Positions 58,997 through 64,000 of a stretch of DNA of 64,000 nucleotides are shown piece by piece. Made by a program: the position numbers and the translations under genes. The notes under the pieces are model-generated. The model searched no databases and was not told the origin of the DNA. It saw nothing but the letters and a program-made list of their open reading frames with translations. Every line of letters starts with the position of its first letter. The first letter of the stretch is position 1. The stretch comes from Archilochus colubris (Eukaryota > Chordata > Aves > Apodiformes > Trochilidae), in assembly GCA_023079485.1 (NCBI GenBank), contig CM041107.1, forward strand, positions 5,476,657-5,540,656, given 5' to 3'.

Positions 58997-59887
58997 GATG
59001 AACTTAACAAATCTCTTGTGAAAGCTTTGGGTTCAGCCTGGCTGAGCTGGGAGGTGTTTTTATTGACTGAGAAGAGGCTGAAATAACTCCTGGGTGTTCA
59101 AGCTAGGGTAGGTGAATGCCAGGCTTTGTGTTTAAGTCTGAAGAAACTCATCTGAAAGGGATGGAGAGAAATACACAGCTCCAGGGACAGCTCCACCTCC
59201 ACGTGCTGAAGGGGTCCAAGTGAAGGTCCCTCTGGATGCCACCTGGCAGAAAAGGGAAGCACCCACCTGTAGTGGGTATGAAAAAGAAGAGGTTTCAGGG
59301 GCAGGTGTGCTGTCAGGAGGTAATTTGGTCATGGCCAGAGTCTGCCAGCACTGCCTGGAGAATGGAAACCAAAGGTGGGTACCAGAGATGGAGATCTCCA
59401 TCATTAGGACAAGGAAAGTAATCATGACAAAGCAAAGTCTGCTATTCCTGCTTGTCCCTGACTGCTGGGGAGAAGGAGCTGAGCTTTCCTATTCAATTGC
59501 TGCCAAAAGAAACAGTTTTGAGCCAAGCTTTGGCTGCAGCTTCGGTCTTTGGGGCTCTTTCGGGGCACAGGGAAAGATCTGGGGAGTCTGAGAACATGAA
59601 CCCAGTGCCTGCCCCTCAGGACCAGACTGAACAGGGCAAAAGGAAGCAGCTTGTTGGGGCTGGAAAAAGCAGCTCCTGCCACATCATCTCAGCCAGCACC
59701 CATCCCACTGCTCCTGAGTGCAGAAGGTGGACACAAGCAGATTGCTTGCACACCAGCTTTGAGTTCAAGTTCACAAAAACTGTGGGAGAGAAGTTGTAAC
59801 GGGGATGCACAGGGGGTTGGGCTCCAGTTTCTTGAGGAAAGTTCCAATGCTTCCTCTTCTCTGAGCAGAAACTCAAAAATCCATAAG

Positions 59888-59908
59888 TAAAATAAAATAA
59901 AATAAAAA
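59888..59908. repeat. (AAAAT)n microsatellite
   Basis: Four AAAAT-type units in register. A short pentanucleotide repeat. Confidence 0.9.
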
Positions 59909-60782
59909 TCCCTCAGCTCTCTTCTCTGTTCTGAACCCCTCTGACTCTGGCAAAGCCCAGAACCAGACAGCATAACCATAACCTTTCAGCATCAGCCTAC
60001 CCCAGCTTCTCTACAATGCCTGAAAAGAGCCTGGATTTTAGGTATCAAGTTGGCAAAAAGGAAAAATAACTCCAGAACCCAACCAGTGATGTGTTACTGC
60101 TCAGTATCTTCAGACAAGTGAAGGAACCAGCAGCAGGAAACAATCACACAGATTCTGACAGGTCTTAAGGAACTTCAGGAGATGAAGATGCTAATGACCA
60201 GACACCCTGGAAGCATTGGCACCAGGAACCCACCAAGCAGATCAAATCCTTTCAGTGGAACTCCTGCTAAGGACTGCAGAAGCTCCAGCCAAAAATCCCT
60301 CACCAGGTTTTCATTCTTCCCAGGTTAAAAGAAGTTTTATACTATCATCACCTGCCCTCCACACTTAAATCCTAATTTTTCCCCCCACAGGATGAGACCC
60401 ACTCTGCTTAATAAATCCACACACACAGAGAACTCACATCAGTGGGGAAAAAGCACCCTGTGGACACTGGGTATTTTCTCTCCAATCCCTTAGCCTTGGG
60501 GTATCTTCCATAACACCTCTCAGTTTACCTTTTGACTACCTTGTGAAGAACTTTTTATCATTCCTTCCCTCTTGTTTTCTAGCTTTTAACCCTTTGATAT
60601 TATCTAACAATGATTAAGTTCTTTAAGAGCCTTTGGCTTCCTTAAGGGCCATGGCTTTCTCTCCACTCCTAAAAGCATCCATTCATTGCTGTTTAACCAC
60701 ACTGCTGAGCTCTTACAAGTATTTTAATGGTTCTGATCAGTGGTAAAACATTTCCTCTGAGCTGCTCCCAGGACATCTTGAA

Positions 60783-60855
60783 ATAGAATCATAGAATCAT
60801 AGAATCGACTGGGTTGGAAGGGACCTCAGAGATCATCAAGTCCAACCAAGTCTCC
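60783..60855 (-). mobile_element. CR1 LINE 3' tail, about 70 bases, minus orientation
   Basis: Nearly three perfect ATAGAATC units (60783-60805) are followed by 'GACTGGGTTGGAAGGGACCT' and 'CAGAGATCATCAAGTCCAAC', after which similarity ends. The tail and 3' block match the copy at 332 almost exactly, so it is the same young-looking subtype. The extreme 5' truncation is normal for CR1. Confidence 0.94.
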
Positions 60856-63562
60856 AAGCCTCCTGCAAGCCTTTTACCCTCTGCCCCTCCTCCTCCTCAT
60901 TCCATCCTAACAAGCTTGTTCTCCTTCAAAAAGAAAAATGACATCAAGAGTGTTGCCTTGATGGATTCTTAATGTAAAGCAGTGAACTTGGGCACATTTG
61001 GTCTCTAGAAGTGAATTCCCATTTCAGAGTTACCTCTGGAGCCAGGTCCTGCACACAGCTTCCATCCAGCAGCTCCACATCCCTGGGGGGTTTGCTGCTC
61101 GCCTGCTCCCAGGAGCTGCCAATCCTCCTGCCTGAGCCCATTTAAACAAACTCTGATGACATTTAATCAGAACACCTGGGGCAAGCTGAAGGCTCCCATT
61201 AGAACCAAGAGCAATTTCCCAGCAAAAGCTTGATGGGCCTGCAGTCAGCTCCTGCCAGCCAAGGAACTTTGCTGCTTTCAAATCGAGTGTGATCTCCAGA
61301 CTCCTACTTTCCACTTCCCTTCTCTTGCTGTGCTACTGTAGAAGCAATATCCAGGGTTAAAAGCCCAATTCTTGCTCTTCCTCCTCTTTATCTCCCTAAG
61401 AAATGAAAGCTTCTGGATCACAGCAGGCCCCCTGTGCTGCTCTGAAAGCAGAAGACATGTTTGTTAACACACCCCTACAGCCCTTCTGCTTACCTCTTCC
61501 TGGCTGTTTTCCTGATCTAATTAGTGGTGCAGAGAATTAAACCTCAGCCTGCAAGACCAGCAGCTCCCCAGGAGAGCAATCCAGCTATAATACTATTTAA
61601 ATATGTAGCGGCTCCTTGTCCTCAGCTCGAGTTGAGGAGGCATAAACCAGAGAAAGTTGTAATTACTGGGAGTGATTAAGAATTGCAGGTTATTGTCAGA
61701 CAGGGCAGGGATGCTTAATGAAATCCTCACGGGACAGAAGAACATCTCCACAGCTGAAGGGGAGAAAAATGTTCTGAAAAATGATATTAAAGAGACTTGC
61801 TGAAGCAGCTGTGCAGCAGTGGTCCCTGCAGCAAGAAGGGGAACAGCCTGGCAGGATGAGACCCCAGCCCTCTCAAACCCACTCAGACCTCATCCCTTTG
61901 GCATCTCTCAAGGACTGAGGCAGAAATTCTGGGCTAACTGATCCTAACTGGATCTCTAACCAAACCCTGCCCAGTTGTCCTCCAGCCTGCATGCAGCTGG
62001 GGCACACACAACACCTTTTTCACAAGCCCCTGCTTGCTTCTTGGCTCTTCTGAACCAGCAAACTTCATTTGATGGCTTCCAATCTTGTGCTACTGCTGCC
62101 CAACATCTCCAGACCTCTGAACACTTTCAGCCCCAAAGTCCTCTTTTTCCAAGCTAAAACCAAGCCTAGATGGTCTTGTAGAAAGAAACCACTGCAGACC
62201 ACAATAATCCTTTTCCTGATATTCCTTTCTTTTTTTTTACAGGTGTGGGAAGAGAAACTGTGAGCCTCAGCCTTCCTGTCTGAAGGACACACTATTAGTT
62301 ATTAAGTTTCTAATGACTAACATTTTTAACTACCCCTGGACACTGAGCTGATGCTACTCACGTGATAAGCCCCAAAATCTCAAACAGGCTCTTTCAGGGA
62401 TGTAAATGTGCAGCATCCATGTAAACCAACATCACCAATCCTCAGCGATACAGCTCGCAGACATTTGAAGGCAGCAGTGCTGTGAATCCCCACTTCCCAG
62501 TTTTCCATCTGCCTCGAGTCAGGATTAATCCAGCATTTAGGTGGACATGGTCCAGACAGATTGGGAGCTGCTGGATGGTATAAAACAGACTCCAGGTGAG
62601 CCACCTGTTCTTCAAGCTACTTTGCAACCTGTGCCAGCAATACAGAGCAAACCCAGCTGAGTATTAAACTAACAATCCTGCAAAGCTGTCACACTTAGTC
62701 CAACATTTCCAGCTGTAAATCAAGGCCAATCCTTCCAGATTTAGTTAGATTACAGCCTCCTGAGATTGAGGAATTTCTTAAGATTTGGAGATAACTGGTT
62801 ATCCCTCCTGGGGACTGGGGTAGAAGCAAGGAAAATCCCTAGCAAAGATTGGCACCCAGACAGGATTATAGCTGGAGCTTGGGCAGGATCCACACCCCAG
62901 GAGATGCTGTGGATTTGTTCACACTCAGGTAAATGTTAAAAAAGAAGTTCTTTTTAGAAAAGACAACCTTCAAATGTTTTTTTTTCACAGCTTAGGTCAG
63001 AAAAGATTCTTAACAGCTGGAAAAGAAAGAACATTTGTGTCACAGTCTCCTCCTCCTGAGAGCAAGCACAATACACCCAGATTCCAGAGGATTTGCATCT
63101 TTTAGGTGACTCAGCCAGTAAATGCAATTTAATGCAGACAAGTGTAAAATGCTGAGTCCAGAGGGACAAATGCTAGATGAGCAAGTGCAGCTTAAATGGA
63201 GCAGTCATGCAGCATGATGATGACCACAGAAGGGATTTATGGTTCAGTATAAAAATCCCTGCAGTCATGACACCCTCCCCGTATCACTCGAGTTCAAATG
63301 GCAACCAGAGAGGCAAAGCATAAATCCAGCCCTGCAGCAGCTCCAGAGTTAGCTCCTTCTTACACTTCTCCTCCAAAAAGGGACAGCTGCTCATGGAGAT
63401 TCATCTTCTCCATGGAAGTTTAACCCAAGGCACTGGAGAGCTGGAGAACCTGGAAGGACACAGCCTGCATCACCCACCAACACAGCCATTAGGGAAGGGA
63501 ATGCTAAGCAATAGAAAAGAAGCCACCAGATTCCCTCAGTTTTAGTCCTACTGTTAAAAAAC

Positions 63563-63574
63563 ATATATATATAT
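63563..63574. repeat. (AT)6 microsatellite
   Basis: Six AT units. Short dinucleotide repeat. Confidence 0.9.
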
Positions 63575-63927
63575 GCTGAAACCCAACACAGAAAAACTAT
63601 TTTTTATCACAGAAAGTTGTGTTTCACCTGTCTGCATCTACATAGCTCAAGGCCACACTGACCCCCTGGGCATTGTAGGATCCAACCCAGCTGCCAGCAA
63701 GACATCCCTGGGGATGGATTTTAAGATGATGGAATGGCTGGAATCCCTGTCTCAACTGAATAGCCCTGAGCCCAGCAATCAGTCTGGTGCTTTGGAGGCA
63801 GCTCTCAAACAAGAATTACTGCGGGCAGCCTCTGCAAAGGAGCACAGAGCCAGGACAAGATGATTGCTCAGTGGATATCAACACCATGGGCTCTCCATCA
63901 CTGCCTATGTACCAGATAACACCTATC

Positions 63928-63941
63928 AAAAAAAAAAAAAA
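63928..63941. repeat. Poly-A run (A14)
   Basis: A14 mononucleotide run. Confidence 0.9.
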
Positions 63942-64000
63942 GAGTTCTATTGTCTGTCACTTCTCAGTGAACAGGATGGGGGGGAAGGAGAAACCACTGC

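Larger units (their letters stand above)
49276..60782. other. Long non-coding stretch, unique sequence
   Basis: About 11.5 kb with no recognised gene or transposon. It holds scattered simple repeats (listed separately) and two small tandem duplications. The longest frames are 192 codons (minus, 49608-50186) and 140 codons (minus, 57234-57656); neither shows a recognised domain. A weak exon candidate lies at 53220-53416. No RNA gene or CpG island is visible. Confidence 0.45.
60856..64000. other. Non-coding stretch to window end
   Basis: About 3.1 kb with no recognised gene. It has (AT)n at 63563-63574 and A14 at 63928-63941. A block at about 61580-61760 is AT-rich and repeat-free with isolated CG dinucleotides, and could be conserved non-coding DNA. 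Frames of up to 96 codons are without recognised domains. Confidence 0.45.

Noticed and set aside
1..64000. Endogenous retrovirus or LTR remnants
   Set aside because: No gag, pol or env-like motifs, primer-binding sites or paired direct LTRs were recognised in any frame. The only long paired repeats are inverted, not direct.

Overview
This window reads as vertebrate nuclear DNA from a bird. The key evidence is at least thirteen fragments of CR1, the dominant LINE retrotransposon of birds. All are relics of the CR1 3' end, and several keep the avian-type terminal repeat of ATTCTATG-like units next to the 'GGTTGGAAGGGACCT...' block. Base composition is moderate, CpG is rare, and there are no bacterial features such as ribosome binding sites, operons or long packed ORFs. 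Shared CR1 subtypes would fit a neoavian, possibly passerine, bird, but I cannot fix the species.

I recognise no protein-coding gene, tRNA, rRNA or known ncRNA. The longest open frames (about 190-225 codons) either lie inside CR1 or other repeats or are chance frames without recognisable domains. The window is best described as intergenic or deep intronic sequence. I see no CpG island or obvious promoter. Two or three splice-site-bounded segments on the + strand (20201-20288, 22234-22341, 53220-53416) are noted as weak exon candidates only.

Layout: 1-5.0 kb holds three CR1 pieces (332-670 minus, 3671-4003 plus, 4622-5015 minus), an inverted pair of an unnamed repeat (1300-1477 and 2356-2532), and a two-octamer candidate enhancer near 4178-4230. 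From 5 to 13 kb there is mostly unique sequence with a GATA-motif cluster (5972-6181) and CR1 at 7704-7983 and 10007-10103. From 13.0 to 13.6 kb lies the longest CR1 piece. From 13.6 to 30.2 kb there are scattered CR1 fragments (20860, 23575, 27243, 29722), many A- or T-rich runs and several small tandem repeats. From 30 to 48.7 kb there is long unique sequence with one CR1 of a different subtype (38250-38697). At 48744-48966 there is a striking near-perfect foldback element (82-bp arms, 57-bp loop) with hAT-like ends. From 49.1 kb to the end there is one older CR1 (49139) and one short, fresh-looking CR1 tail (60783) in otherwise unique sequence.

Because no genes are recognised, there is no pathway to describe. 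The activity recorded here is transposition (CR1 retrotransposition, one probable DNA-transposon foldback), microsatellite growth, and possibly cis-regulation by short AT-rich blocks whose conservation would have to be tested.
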